Source: Treponema sp. OMZ 798 (lineage in GTDB: Bacteria > Spirochaetota > Spirochaetia > Treponematales > Treponemataceae). From it: a stretch of DNA of 64,000 nt. The position numbers and the translations under genes are program-made. Shown in pieces: positions 34,320 through 42,250 of the stretch (the first letter of the stretch is position 1; every line of letters starts with the position of its first letter). The DNA lies in contig NZ_CP051305.1 in NCBI RefSeq assembly GCF_024181385.1, positions 1,736,001 to 1,800,000 of the forward strand, in the 5' to 3' direction. The notes below the pieces were generated by a model. The model worked only from the letters and a program-made list of their open reading frames with translations. It did not search any database and was not told the origin of the DNA.

Positions 34320-35666
34320 TTAGCTCAAATTTGCGTTTATTGCTTTCGCAATTTTTAAAAGCTTCTCCGGAGTATTTTGTGAAGGGTCTTCGAGTACAGC
34401 TTCAAAGAGCTTTTGTAAGATTATGCCGAGCTTAGGCCCTGCTTCTATCCCAATTTCCATTAAATCCCGGCCGCCTACAGCCAAGTCCTTTAAGCTGAGG
34501 GCAGAGTCTTCGGCTATAACCTTTTCAAGCCTTTTTTTAAAAGAAACCAAATTGCTCAAATCGGGAGCCCTTCCAGTCATTCCGAAACCGTCGGACCGTC
34601 TCAAATCGAAGAGGTTGGGTATATTTTCTACTCCTGCCCTTACGATAAAGCGGCGGACGGCAGCATCGCTCCAATCTTCGGTATAATGGAACATGTGAAG
34701 CCCCACAAGATGACAGACTTCTTCAATTTCTTTATTCGAAAATTTTAAACGCTGCATGATTTTTTTTGTAAGCCTTTCCGATTCTATCTCGTGCTTATAA
34801 AAGGTGTAGTCGCCGTACTCATTTTTTTCCCTCGTGCTCACCTTCCCTATATCGTGGAAGAGGGCAGCCAAACGCACAATAAGATTATCTTGCGGAGCGG
34901 CATCGCAGCTTAAAAAACTGTGGTCAAGTACATCGAAGGAGTGCATTCCCTTTTGCTCTACCCCGCGGCAGGCCGAAAGCTCTGGCAAAAAGGCCTTTAA
35001 AAGCCTCGTATCTTCCAGGAGCCTTAAAGAAATTATAGGATGCCCGCTTAAAAGCATTTTTACGAATTCGTCGCGAAACCTTTCTATCGAAACTTTTTTG
35101 CAAACTTCAATACTTAGAGGAATCGCCTTTAAGGTTTCTTCTTCTATTTTAAAGCCCAGCTGTGAAGCAAAACGGATTGCCCTGATAGGCCTTAGACCGT
35201 CTTCGCCAAAGCGGTCAAGGGGAGCCCCTACGGTTTTAATAATCTTTGATTTGATGGATTTGACTCCCTCAAAGGGATCGACAATGGAGCTGTCCTTTAA
35301 AGAAACGGCTATCGCATTCATAGTAAAATCCCTGCGGCTTAAATCCTCTTCGATAGAACGCACATAGCTGATACTGTCCGGCCTCCGGCCGTCAGAATAA
35401 TCTGCCTCGCAGCGGAAGGTGGTACATTCTATTTTTTCTCCCTTATACAGAATCGTGATTGTGCCGTGAGCTATCCCCGTCGGAATTGTCTTTCTGAAAA
35501 GGGCTTGCACCTCCTTGGGTTCGGCATCGGTCGCTATATCGTAATCCTTGCACGGCTTCCCTAAAATCCAATCCCTCACGGCTCCGCCCACGAGGTAGGC
35601 CGAAAAACCGGCATTGGATAGAATAGAAGCAATTTCTTTCATATTTTGTGAAATAGGATAACGCAT
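34320..35666 (-). CDS. cca: CCA tRNA nucleotidyltransferase / poly(A) polymerase family with HD domain
   Basis: This encodes 448 residues. YLVGGAVRDWILGKPCKDYDIAT holds the GG and DxD catalytic motifs, RRDFTMNA and the PIRAIRFAS block follow, and HDIGK marks an HD phosphohydrolase domain at the centre. Class II enzymes of this type repair tRNA 3' CCA ends or add poly(A); the two are hard to separate by sequence. The ATG is not preceded by a ribosome-binding site. The promoter lies nine bases before it. Confidence 0.88.
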   Translation of the reverse strand: MRYPISQNMKEIASILSNAGFSAYLVGGAVRDWILGKPCKDYDIATDAEPKEVQALFRKTIPTGIAHGTITILYKGEKIECTTFRCEADYSDGRRPDSISYVRSIEEDLSRRDFTMNAIAVSLKDSSIVDPFEGVKSIKSKIIKTVGAPLDRFGEDGLRPIRAIRFASQLGFKIEEETLKAIPLSIEVCKKVSIERFRDEFVKMLLSGHPIISLRLLEDTRLLKAFLPELSACRGVEQKGMHSFDVLDHSFLSCDAAPQDNLIVRLAALFHDIGKVSTREKNEYGDYTFYKHEIESERLTKKIMQRLKFSNKEIEEVCHLVGLHMFHYTEDWSDAAVRRFIVRAGVENIPNLFDLRRSDGFGMTGRAPDLSNLVSFKKRLEKVIAEDSALSLKDLAVGGRDLMEIGIEAGPKLGIILQKLFEAVLEDPSQNTPEKLLKIAKAINANLS

Positions 35667-35675
35667 AGGGATTCG

Positions 35676-35704
35676 AGTTTACACAAAAAATTAGGGTCTG
35701 TCTA
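35676..35704 (-). promoter_or_regulatory. Promoter of cca
   Basis: On the minus strand TAGACA, 17 bases and TAAACT. The seventh base after the -10 is at about 35669, two or three bases before the ATG, so the mRNA would be nearly leaderless. Confidence 0.55.
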
Positions 35705-35717
35705 TAGATACTTTCAT

Positions 35718-36629
35718 CTATAAAGCTTCTATTTCTTCCCCACGTAAACCTGCAGCTTGGGCTATTGTCTGCAAGGGAACACCTAAATCCTTTAGTACTT
35801 TTGACATTTCAAGCCTTGTCTTGCTCACTCCATCTGCAAAACCTTCTTGCCGGCCTTGTTCAACTCCCTTTTCTAATCCCTGCTCAATACCTTCTTTAAA
35901 GCCTTCGGCCAAAGCTTCTCTTCTTGCATCATTTCTTTCACATTCGACATACATCTGATACTTTTCTTCAGACAGTTCTCTTGCTATCTGTCTTTCTTCT
36001 TCCGTTACCCTAAGGAGTGTTTCTTCCGCCATTTTTATACCCTCCGCTAATTTGCATAGTTTTTCCAACATCCCGCTTTTTTTATCTTCTTCATAGCGGG
36101 ATAAAAATCTTATCCAAAAATCCTGCAAACTGTACTCTTCCAAGTTCTTTTTCATAGTATAACCTATTAACTCGTTCAATTCAATATATAGATACTGGAT
36201 TACAGAGCTTTTAGGCATCCTTACAAGCTCGGCATTTTTGGGAACATCGCAGCCGAAAACAGAAATACTTATAGCATAGAAAGGATTATCCTCCTTAGAC
36301 TCCATCTTTAAAAATCGGGAGGCAAGGCGTAAAAGATACATTTGACTCCTGCGCGGATAGTTTGTTTTCCAAAACTGCTGCATCTCAAGGTCAACAATAA
36401 GACCTGTATCTGTTTGGATTAAAAAATCAAGGTGATAGGTCTCTCCTGAAGGCTTATCACGGATCAATTCGGTGTTTAGGATATCGGCCTTAGTTATTTT
36501 TCCGCACGAGTCTTGCAAAAAGGCATTAAGAAAACTTATAAGGGCCTTGTTTCCTTCTTCGCCTTTTGAAAACATCAGTTTAAAAACCCAATCTATTTTG
36601 GGATTTAAAATAGTTTTTTCATCGTTCAT
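35718..36629 (-). CDS. Rpn family PD-(D/E)XK nuclease-like protein (putative transposase family)
   Basis: This encodes 303 residues. The opening DEKTILNPKIDWVFKLMF and the core YHLDFLIQTDTGLIVDLEMQQ (D...E-x-Q) are the Rpn signature. The C-terminus has a glycine/glutamate ladder (EGFKEGIEQGLEKG) and a helix-turn segment LGVPLQTIAQAAGL. The ATG at 36629 follows AAGGAG. The frame is intact. It is a longer paralogue of the gene at 1823-2599. Confidence 0.85.
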   Translation of the reverse strand: MNDEKTILNPKIDWVFKLMFSKGEEGNKALISFLNAFLQDSCGKITKADILNTELIRDKPSGETYHLDFLIQTDTGLIVDLEMQQFWKTNYPRRSQMYLLRLASRFLKMESKEDNPFYAISISVFGCDVPKNAELVRMPKSSVIQYLYIELNELIGYTMKKNLEEYSLQDFWIRFLSRYEEDKKSGMLEKLCKLAEGIKMAEETLLRVTEEERQIARELSEEKYQMYVECERNDARREALAEGFKEGIEQGLEKGVEQGRQEGFADGVSKTRLEMSKVLKDLGVPLQTIAQAAGLRGEEIEAL

Positions 36630-36738
36630 GTTACATTTCTCCTTAGCACAGCAAATTATTTTTGCTGACTTCATTATTATTGTAGAAATTTTTTGTAACA
36701 TATAGTCTATTTTAAAAAAATATTTATTTTATAGAAAA

Positions 36739-37587
36739 TCACTCATACATTGAAGGGACTAAAAGGTTAAATTCCAAGATTGTCTTGGCGCCGGAGACTA
36801 CGATCTTATATATGCCCCGTCTCAATCTTTTGGTAAAATTCACTTTGGAAAGATCTATGTTTTTTATGCAAAAGACATCGTCTACATAGATTTTCTTTCC
36901 GCCGTATTCGGGAAGAATTTGAATAAACTTTTTTTGAAAAACATCTTTATCGATTTTTTTGATCTGAAAAACAGGAATCGACAGGATGAGATTTTCTTTT
37001 TGAAACAGCAAGATGTTTACATCCAAGTTTGCGGCAGAGTACCTCCGTATCTCGGAGGCCTCATTTAAAAGACTCCTAGACCTTTGTTTTAGGCTTTTTT
37101 CCAAGAGACCGCCTTTTTTGTTCTCCAAGAGGACAGCCCTGTGTTCAATAAAAAGAGATATTAAAAGATGGTTTGATTCGGAATTTACTCCTGCCGGTGA
37201 GAAAAAGGGAATGGGCTTTTTTGCAAGAGTTTCTTGAGATGCCGATTCCAAGTAACCTTCGGCCTGAGACTTATAAAATTCTTCGATAACCGCATTCGGA
37301 AGTATGTTTTTTACGGCTTCAGAAAAAATTTGAGGAGGCAGAATCGATGAACATAGAACAAAAAGATATGAGAGGCTCCCGTCGGTTTGAATATAAGCAT
37401 CGATTACCACAGCTCTGGCTTCTACACAGGCTAACGAAATTCTCATACGCAATACAGCCCCTTGCCCGCTCATAAAATTCTCTTGAACGGCAAAAAATTT
37501 TAAACCGTAAAGGAATTCCCTGCGCAAAAGCGAATTGTGTAATACCGAGAAGTTAGAATTTTCATATTGTCTATATACGGAAACCAT
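36739..37587 (-). CDS. Hypothetical protein, 282 residues
   Basis: I do not recognise this gene. It is soluble, mixed alpha/beta, with no signal peptide or membrane segment. The first half is hydrophobic-patterned; residues about 130-160 are basic and helical; the last 60 are beta-rich (LSIPVFQIKKID...KKIYVDDVFCI). No ribosome-binding site precedes the ATG used, so the start is uncertain. It stands alone between hsp20 and the Rpn gene. Confidence 0.6.
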   Translation of the reverse strand: MVSVYRQYENSNFSVLHNSLLRREFLYGLKFFAVQENFMSGQGAVLRMRISLACVEARAVVIDAYIQTDGSLSYLFVLCSSILPPQIFSEAVKNILPNAVIEEFYKSQAEGYLESASQETLAKKPIPFFSPAGVNSESNHLLISLFIEHRAVLLENKKGGLLEKSLKQRSRSLLNEASEIRRYSAANLDVNILLFQKENLILSIPVFQIKKIDKDVFQKKFIQILPEYGGKKIYVDDVFCIKNIDLSKVNFTKRLRRGIYKIVVSGAKTILEFNLLVPSMYE

Positions 37588-37654
37588 CGATACAATTATC
37601 GGTATTTTTTCAAAAAAGCATTACAAACTTAATTGCAAACTCGGACATAAAAAA

Positions 37655-37697
37655 ACTGCGCCCCGCCGTAAGGCAAACTCCTACGGCCGGACGCAGT
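37655..37697 (-). terminator. Intrinsic terminator after hsp20
   Basis: On the minus strand ACTGCG...CGCAGT encloses a GC-rich inner stem (GCCGTA/TTACGGC) and is followed by T7. Confidence 0.8.
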
Positions 37698-37726
37698 CTG
37701 CTAGTTAACAGAGGTAAAACTAAATC

Positions 37727-38167
37727 CTATGCAGATTTAATTTCGATTTGTTTAGGCTGAGTATCCGGTTTTCTCGGAATATCTACAACCAAGACCCCGT
37801 TTTCAAATTTTGCAGAAACTTCATCGGAGTTTATATCCTCAGGCAAGGTAAAACGCCTCATAAAATGCCTTGAGCTTCGCTCTCGTATGATGTACTCTGC
37901 ACCCTTATCTTCCTTTTGTTCATTTTTGGAAGAAGAGATTGTCATAAGTCTATCCTTTAAGCTGATCTCAACATCTTTTTCGGTATAGCCCGGAAGATCC
38001 ACTTCCATGATATAGGCTTTCTCGGTTTCGCGGATATCCACACTCGGAAGACCGCAGTTTGCATTCTTGATCGGAGCAAATACTCCAAAATTGGGAGCCA
38101 AACTCCTATCAATTGCATCAAATACGCTGTCTGTAAAGGACGGACTAAAAAGACTTAAACTATTCAT
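37727..38167 (-). CDS. Small heat shock protein, Hsp20/alpha-crystallin family
   Basis: This encodes 146 residues. The alpha-crystallin domain spans about residues 40-135 with IMEVDLPGYTEKDVEISL, the FTLPEDINSDEV strand and the FENGVLVVDIPRK closing motif, followed by a short tail (KQIEIKSA). It holds unfolding proteins as an ATP-independent chaperone. The ATG at 38167 is preceded by AGGAGGTGC. A sigma-54 promoter lies upstream. Confidence 0.93.
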   Translation of the reverse strand: MNSLSLFSPSFTDSVFDAIDRSLAPNFGVFAPIKNANCGLPSVDIRETEKAYIMEVDLPGYTEKDVEISLKDRLMTISSSKNEQKEDKGAEYIIRERSSRHFMRRFTLPEDINSDEVSAKFENGVLVVDIPRKPDTQPKQIEIKSA

Positions 38168-38252
38168 AAAGCACCTCCTGCTTATAATTTGTTTTATCAA
38201 GCTCGTCAAGCGGTTTTTTCACGCCTGTCTTTTAAGCTTCACTTATATACAA

Positions 38253-38266
38253 GCAATTTTAATGCC
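38253..38266 (-). promoter_or_regulatory. Sigma-54 promoter of hsp20
   Basis: On the minus strand TTGGCAT-TAAAA-TTGCTT has GG and GC exactly 10 bases apart and matches the -24/-12 consensus closely. The predicted start near 38241 leaves a 75-base leader. The surrounding gap (38168-38440) holds no gene. Confidence 0.75.
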
Positions 38267-38410
38267 AAGAAATGAGAAAAAAGTGTATATTTTGGCACAA
38301 TTTTATAAGTCTATATCTAATATAGAAATATAAAATCAAAAAGAATAAAATAAGCCGATTTTTGATTTTTAAGAATAGAAAAATATAAATTAAAGCGTGA
38401 CAAAAAATAC

Positions 38411-38456
38411 TATTGTGTCAAAATTTCATCTTGAATAGAGTTATTTTGACACAATA
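38411..38456 (-). terminator. Perfect 14-bp inverted repeat overlapping the rnc stop; probable terminator
   Basis: TATTGTGTCAAAAT and ATTTTGACACAATA are exact complements separated by 18 bases. On the minus strand a T6 run follows within three bases. Confidence 0.6.
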
Positions 38457-39181
38457 GAATCTGAAGATAGGTCTTCATAGGCTACTTTTGCTACAGACTG
38501 CTCCGCTTCTTTTTTTGTCTTACCTGAAAGGGGACCATAAACCTTACCGCCTATTGAAACCGAGAACCAAAAGGTTCGGTCATGGTCGGGGCCGCTAGCC
38601 TTTTTAAGCTCGTATTTAGGAACGGTTTTAAATTTCTTTTGAACCAACTCTTGAAGAAGGGACTTATAATCGTTTATAAACTTTTTTTCTAAAACGGAAT
38701 TGATTGTTGATTCCAAAATTCTTAGGACAAATTTTTGAACGTACTTAAACCCGGAATCAAGGTAGTAGGCACCGATAACCGCTTCAAGGGCATCGGCCAG
38801 GATGGCCTTTTTTTCTCTTCCGCCGGACATTTCCTCTCCCCGGCCCAAAACCAAGAAATTACTTATATTTAATTTAGAAGCAGCCTTAGAAAGGGCCTCT
38901 TCGGAAACCGCGGAAGCCTTTATCTTTGCAAGCTCTCCTTCAGGCTTATCTTCAAAAGACTTATAAAGATAGGAAGCCGCAACAAGACCTAGGACAGAAT
39001 CTCCTAAAAACTCTAAGCGTTCATTATTGGCGTGAAAATTATTATGTTCGTTGGAAAAAGACCTGTGGTGGAAAGCAAGATCAAGCAAGCGTAAATCTTT
39101 AAACTTCAATCCCGCTTGCTTTTGGAACTCAAGGAGCTCCTGCTTCCTCTTGGGTTCAAGACCGCATCTTATCGGAAACAA
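38441..39181 (-). CDS. rnc: Ribonuclease III
   Basis: This encodes 246 residues. The catalytic signature NERLEFLGDSVLGLVAA, the second acidic site LADALEAVIGAYY and the C-terminal double-stranded RNA-binding domain (DYKSLLQELVQKKFKTVPKY...KKEAEQSVAKVAYEDL) are complete. It cuts double-stranded RNA during rRNA maturation. The start is TTG, but AAGGAG lies seven bases before it. Last gene of the rpmF-acpP-rnc operon. Confidence 0.96.
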   Translation of the reverse strand: MFPIRCGLEPKRKQELLEFQKQAGLKFKDLRLLDLAFHHRSFSNEHNNFHANNERLEFLGDSVLGLVAASYLYKSFEDKPEGELAKIKASAVSEEALSKAASKLNISNFLVLGRGEEMSGGREKKAILADALEAVIGAYYLDSGFKYVQKFVLRILESTINSVLEKKFINDYKSLLQELVQKKFKTVPKYELKKASGPDHDRTFWFSVSIGGKVYGPLSGKTKKEAEQSVAKVAYEDLSSDSIVSK

Positions 39182-39204
39182 AGAGCTGCTCCTTAAAACA
39201 AAAC

Positions 39205-39441
39205 TTATTTTTGCTGAGATTTGATAAATTCATAGGCGTCGCGGACAGTTTCAAACTCATTTGCCTTTTCGTCCGGGATCTTAATACCCATATCTTCTTC
39301 GAGAGCATAAACAAGTTCATAGGTGTCAAGACTGTCGGCACCTAAATCTTGCCGGAATGAAGAATCCAATGTAACCTTATCTTCCTCAATTTCCAACTTT
39401 GCTGCAATTAATTGCTGAATTTTTTTGAATAAATCATCCAT
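39205..39441 (-). CDS. acpP: Acyl carrier protein
   Basis: This encodes 78 residues, acidic, with the GADSLDTYELV motif whose serine receives 4'-phosphopantetheine. It carries growing fatty-acyl chains. AAAGGAG precedes the ATG. It lies between rpmF and rnc in the order conserved in many bacteria. Confidence 0.97.
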   Translation of the reverse strand: MDDLFKKIQQLIAAKLEIEEDKVTLDSSFRQDLGADSLDTYELVYALEEDMGIKIPDEKANEFETVRDAYEFIKSQQK

Positions 39442-39454
39442 AAACTATCTCCTT

Positions 39455-39643
39455 TTAGTCTAATTTATCGGGGTTAATAACCTGCTTGCCTTTATAAAAC
39501 CCGCATTTGGGGCATACATGATGAGGCATAATCAAGTTACCGCATCCGGAACACTCAACAAGATTCGGCGCTTGTAAACGCATATTAACACCTCGTCGGC
39601 GTCTTGTTCTAGCTTTTGATGTATTCGCTCTTGGTACAGCCAT
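39455..39643 (-). CDS. rpmF: 50S ribosomal protein bL32
   Basis: This encodes 62 residues. MAVPRANTSKARTRRRRG is the usual basic start, and CSGCGN...CPKCGFYKG is a four-cysteine zinc ribbon (the zinc-binding C+ form). GGAGG precedes the ATG at 39643. First gene of the rpmF-acpP-rnc operon. Confidence 0.96.
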   Translation of the reverse strand: MAVPRANTSKARTRRRRGVNMRLQAPNLVECSGCGNLIMPHHVCPKCGFYKGKQVINPDKLD

Positions 39644-39689
39644 ACTCAATCCTCCACTACAAAATATCTAAAATTAAAAAAGCGTATTT

Positions 39690-39705
39690 GCCGCACCACT
39701 GCGGC
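39690..39705. repeat. Small hairpin in the rpmF leader
   Basis: GCCGCA-CCAC-TGCGGC, a perfect 6-bp stem in the 5' leader of rpmF. Confidence 0.5.
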
Positions 39706-39727
39706 CTTGTTATACATTTAAGGGACC

Positions 39728-39756
39728 ATATTACACTAAAACTCACAAAAAGTCAA
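39728..39756 (-). promoter_or_regulatory. Promoter of rpmF-acpP-rnc
   Basis: On the minus strand TTGACT, 17 bases and TAATAT. The leader would be about 80 bases. Confidence 0.65.
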
Positions 39757-39768
39757 TACAAAATGCCC

Positions 39769-41148
39769 CTATACTAAGTGTTTTTTCATTATCCTTATGG
39801 CCATATCCGGATCTTCGGTAGCCAAAAGCCCCATAGCCGATAGAATATACTCCTTATCAAGCAAAAACTGAGGATTTTTAGGTTTTAAGCTAAAAGGATC
39901 ATCCTCACGGAACCTGCAGGCCTCCATAATTTCCTTATAATTGGGATTATAAACCAAAATTCCGCCCGTTCCTATTATATATCTAAGATCAGTTAGATCC
40001 TTTCCTTCTTGCTGAAAACTGGCACCGCAGCCCGTATAGACAGGGGTTAAAACTCCAACATGCCGGCTCATAGAAACATCGGCACAAACCTTGGCAACGG
40101 CACAATCAAAAGCGAGGTCTTTTTCATTTTCAGAAATAAAATCGGTGTGCTCGTTTCGTTTTTTTACCTCTTCTTCGATATTGTACTTATATTCTTTTGA
40201 AAGATAGTGCCGAAGCCCATGAGGCCCTTGCACCTCAGCAACAGTCGGAAGGGAGTAGCGCATACCGAGGTCGCCTTCTACTGTCCGCTTTAAAAAGGCT
40301 TCGGGAAGACCGTATAAAAAGACCGAATTTTGAGTCGGCTCTCCATCGGCAGCCGAGTGGACGTCGGTTGTAGCCCCTCCGATATCTAAAACTATTATAT
40401 CTCCCAAGCCGTCTTCATCTTCGGTACCCTCTGAAAGAGTCTGAGCTGCCTTTAGGACAGCAGCGGGGGTGGGCATCAAAATGTTATCGATATTGCTTTC
40501 GACATGGGTCATACCCTTTGCGTGCACAATATTGTTCATAAAGATATTACGTATTGTTTCACGGGCACTTTCCACATTAAGCTTGTTTATCTTGGGCATT
40601 ACGTTTTCGGCTACATAAAAATCGACTCTTCCTTTAAAAATCTCGACGATTTCGTCTTCGGCGCTCTTGTTGCCTGCAACAACTACAGGAACGCGTACTC
40701 CGTAATCCGCAAGCATCTGTGCATTGTGGATAATACAACGCGAATCGCCTCCATTTGTGCCGCCTGCCAAAAGGATGATATCGGCATTTGAATTTACTAT
40801 AGCCTCTGCCTCGCTCTTATTGAGGTTATGGCTATAAGTGTGAATTACCTTGGCTCCCGCACCGAGGGCAGCCCTCTTTGCGGCCTCGCTTGTAAGCTCG
40901 GGAACAAGGCCTATGGCTATAATTTTTAAGCCTCCGGCCGCAGAAGAGCAGGCAAGACTTTTTACTACCTTATAATCTTTTCCGACCTTTTGATGTAAAA
41001 GCTCCAGGGCATTATTGTAGCCTGTCATAACATCGGTTTCGACAGTGGTATAGGCCTTTGCTGTACCTACTATATCTTCTTTTTCGATATCCACAAGGGT
41101 TATCTTTGTATTCGTACTTCCAAAATCAACAAATAAATAACAGTTCAT
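39769..41148 (-). CDS. glmL: Glutamate mutase reactivating factor (MutL/GlmL)
   Basis: This encodes 459 residues of the ASKHA ATPase fold: LFVDFGSTNTKITLVD is the phosphate-1 motif, ILLAGGTNGGD and IIVLDIGGATTDVHS complete the nucleotide site. GlmL proteins swap damaged for intact adenosylcobalamin in glutamate mutase, the enzyme that turns L-glutamate into (2S,3S)-3-methylaspartate. It lies 32 bases after glmS. The catalytic subunit gene glmE, which usually follows, is missing here; rpmF comes next. No Shine-Dalgarno is clear. Confidence 0.92.
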   Translation of the reverse strand: MNCYLFVDFGSTNTKITLVDIEKEDIVGTAKAYTTVETDVMTGYNNALELLHQKVGKDYKVVKSLACSSAAGGLKIIAIGLVPELTSEAAKRAALGAGAKVIHTYSHNLNKSEAEAIVNSNADIILLAGGTNGGDSRCIIHNAQMLADYGVRVPVVVAGNKSAEDEIVEIFKGRVDFYVAENVMPKINKLNVESARETIRNIFMNNIVHAKGMTHVESNIDNILMPTPAAVLKAAQTLSEGTEDEDGLGDIIVLDIGGATTDVHSAADGEPTQNSVFLYGLPEAFLKRTVEGDLGMRYSLPTVAEVQGPHGLRHYLSKEYKYNIEEEVKKRNEHTDFISENEKDLAFDCAVAKVCADVSMSRHVGVLTPVYTGCGASFQQEGKDLTDLRYIIGTGGILVYNPNYKEIMEACRFREDDPFSLKPKNPQFLLDKEYILSAMGLLATEDPDMAIRIMKKHLV

Positions 41149-41180
41149 TTTTTTCAGTAATTCTCAATTTCTGTTTAATT

Positions 41181-41600
41181 CTATGCGTGGTCGGGGAAAT
41201 CGGCATGTAAATCTTTAATAGTCGTTTCGACAGGTGTTCCAGGCGGATAAACGTGATCAAAACCCATTTCGGTAAAGCGCTTGCGTACCTCATCGAAGTC
41301 CTGTTTACCTACAACTATGTTTCCGCCGACAAATAGCTTAATTCCTTTTAAGCCCGCTTCATCGCACTTTTCGCGTAAGCCCTTGCAGTCCAGCTCTCCC
41401 TGACCATAAAGAGATGATACTAAAATGGCATCCGCATTTGTCTCAAGAGCTGCATTTATAAAGTCCTCCTGGGGACTTAAAACGCCTATGTTTGTTACCT
41501 CAAAACCGGCCTCGGTTAAAGAGTAATCCAAAATTTTATTGCCGACAGCATGACAATCAGAGCCTATTACGCCCAATACAAGTTTTATTTTTCTTGCCAT
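41181..41600 (-). CDS. glmS: Glutamate mutase (methylaspartate mutase) cobalamin-binding subunit S
   Basis: This encodes 139 residues. GSDCHAVG is the DxHxxG motif whose histidine coordinates cobalt, and [11 protein letters not shown] and [11 protein letters not shown] complete the Rossmann-type B12 fold. It needs the E subunit to act. AGGAGG precedes the ATG. No cobalamin riboswitch is visible in the short leader. Confidence 0.94.
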   Translation of the reverse strand: MARKIKLVLGVIGSDCHAVGNKILDYSLTEAGFEVTNIGVLSPQEDFINAALETNADAILVSSLYGQGELDCKGLREKCDEAGLKGIKLFVGGNIVVGKQDFDEVRKRFTEMGFDHVYPPGTPVETTIKDLHADFPDHA

Positions 41601-41636
41601 ATTCCGCCTCCTAAAAAATCTATCGTGTTGGAGATA

Positions 41637-41665
41637 GTCTATTACTAAAAGAGTACTATGTCAAG
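41637..41665 (-). promoter_or_regulatory. Promoter of glmS-glmL
   Basis: On the minus strand TTGACA, 17 bases and TAGACT, about 40 bases before the glmS ATG. Confidence 0.7.
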
Positions 41666-41745
41666 TGCATATAAAAAATCGAATTATACAGCCTTATTTT
41701 AGATTATTTAATTATCAAATAAATGATACATAATAGAAATTTTAC

Positions 41746-41774
41746 TTGACAATACAATATTACTATGAGATAAT
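41746..41774 (+). promoter_or_regulatory. Promoter at the head of the transporter-methylaspartase operon
   Basis: TTGACA, 17 bases and GATAAT. Transcription would start near 41781 and run through a leader of about 470 bases before the transporter gene. That leader (41781-42250) is the longest gene-poor stretch in the window and holds the small ORF, C9 tract, palindrome and hairpins listed below. Confidence 0.7.
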
Positions 41775-41793
41775 CTTACATGAGGGAATAAGT

Positions 41794-41919
41794 ATGCTTA
41801 GAAAGGTAGTTTTATTAAATAAAATATCTCTACAAACAGATTCACTCCCCATTGGTTATATGACTCACCAAAAAAATTTTCATAGATTAATTGTGCCATT
41901 TTACACCCCCCCCCACTGA
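41794..41919 (+). CDS. Possible 41-residue leader ORF ended by a C9 tract
   Basis: An ATG 13 bases after the predicted start of transcription, with GAGGG just upstream, opens a 41-codon frame. It reads into the C9 tract at 41906-41914 and stops at once at 41917. With one more C it would continue to 42122, giving 109 residues. The peptide resembles no family I know, and its downstream part is hydrophobic (FSCIIYFHTYRYKKIIY then VLTLNILYVILQGFFF). It could be a leader peptide or a phase-variable small membrane protein, or it may be non-coding. Confidence 0.3.
   Translation: MLRKVVLLNKISLQTDSLPIGYMTHQKNFHRLIVPFYTPPH
41906..41914. repeat. Homopolymer tract of 9 C
   Basis: Nine C lie in the leader of the transporter-methylaspartase operon, inside the small ORF at 41794. 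It is the second long G/C homopolymer of the window (see 4290-4301). Confidence 0.85.
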
Positions 41920-41933
41920 GTCAAAATGACTCA
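41917..41933. promoter_or_regulatory. Palindrome TGAGTCA-AAA-TGACTCA, possible operator
   Basis: This perfect 7-bp dyad directly follows the C9 tract. A further TGACTCA half-site lies at 41861-41867. Such symmetry suggests a dimeric regulator, but none is known to me with this site. Confidence 0.4.
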
Positions 41934-42160
41934 ACATTCCTACGTATAAATTGCTTTAGCTGCATTATCTATTTTCATACATATCGCTACAAAAAAATAA
42001 TATACGTTCTTACGCTTAATATTCTTTACGTTATATTACAAGGTTTCTTTTTTAAGTGGATAAAATCACATTTATTAAGGAAAATCTTTCATTTAAACTT
42101 TGATGGAGGTGTTATCGGGTAAATAGATTTAGTAAAGCTTAATATAAACAGCATGTGTGG

Positions 42161-42230
42161 AGTTGTTTATCAAACAACTGTAGTTGTGTTTTGATATCCT
42201 AACTGTAATTATTCCGCATAATTAGGATAT
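42161..42230 (+). promoter_or_regulatory. Two hairpins just before the transporter gene, possible attenuator
   Basis: AGTTGTTT-ATC-AAACAACT (42161-42179) is an 8-bp stem. ATATCCTAA (42194-42202) pairs with TTAGGATAT (42222-42230), followed by TTTATTT and then the ribosome-binding site AAAGGAGAGG. The second has the form of a weak terminator that could control read-through into the operon. Confidence 0.45.
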
Positions 42231-42250
42231 TTATTTAAAGGAGAGGTCTT

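Noticed and set aside
36739..37587. CheW-like or PilZ domain
   Set aside because: The beta-rich end suggested these folds, but no diagnostic motif (such as RxxxR...DxSxxG) is present.
41601..41636. Cobalamin riboswitch before glmS
   Set aside because: The leader is only about 30 bases, too short for the B12 aptamer, and no B12-box pattern was seen further upstream.
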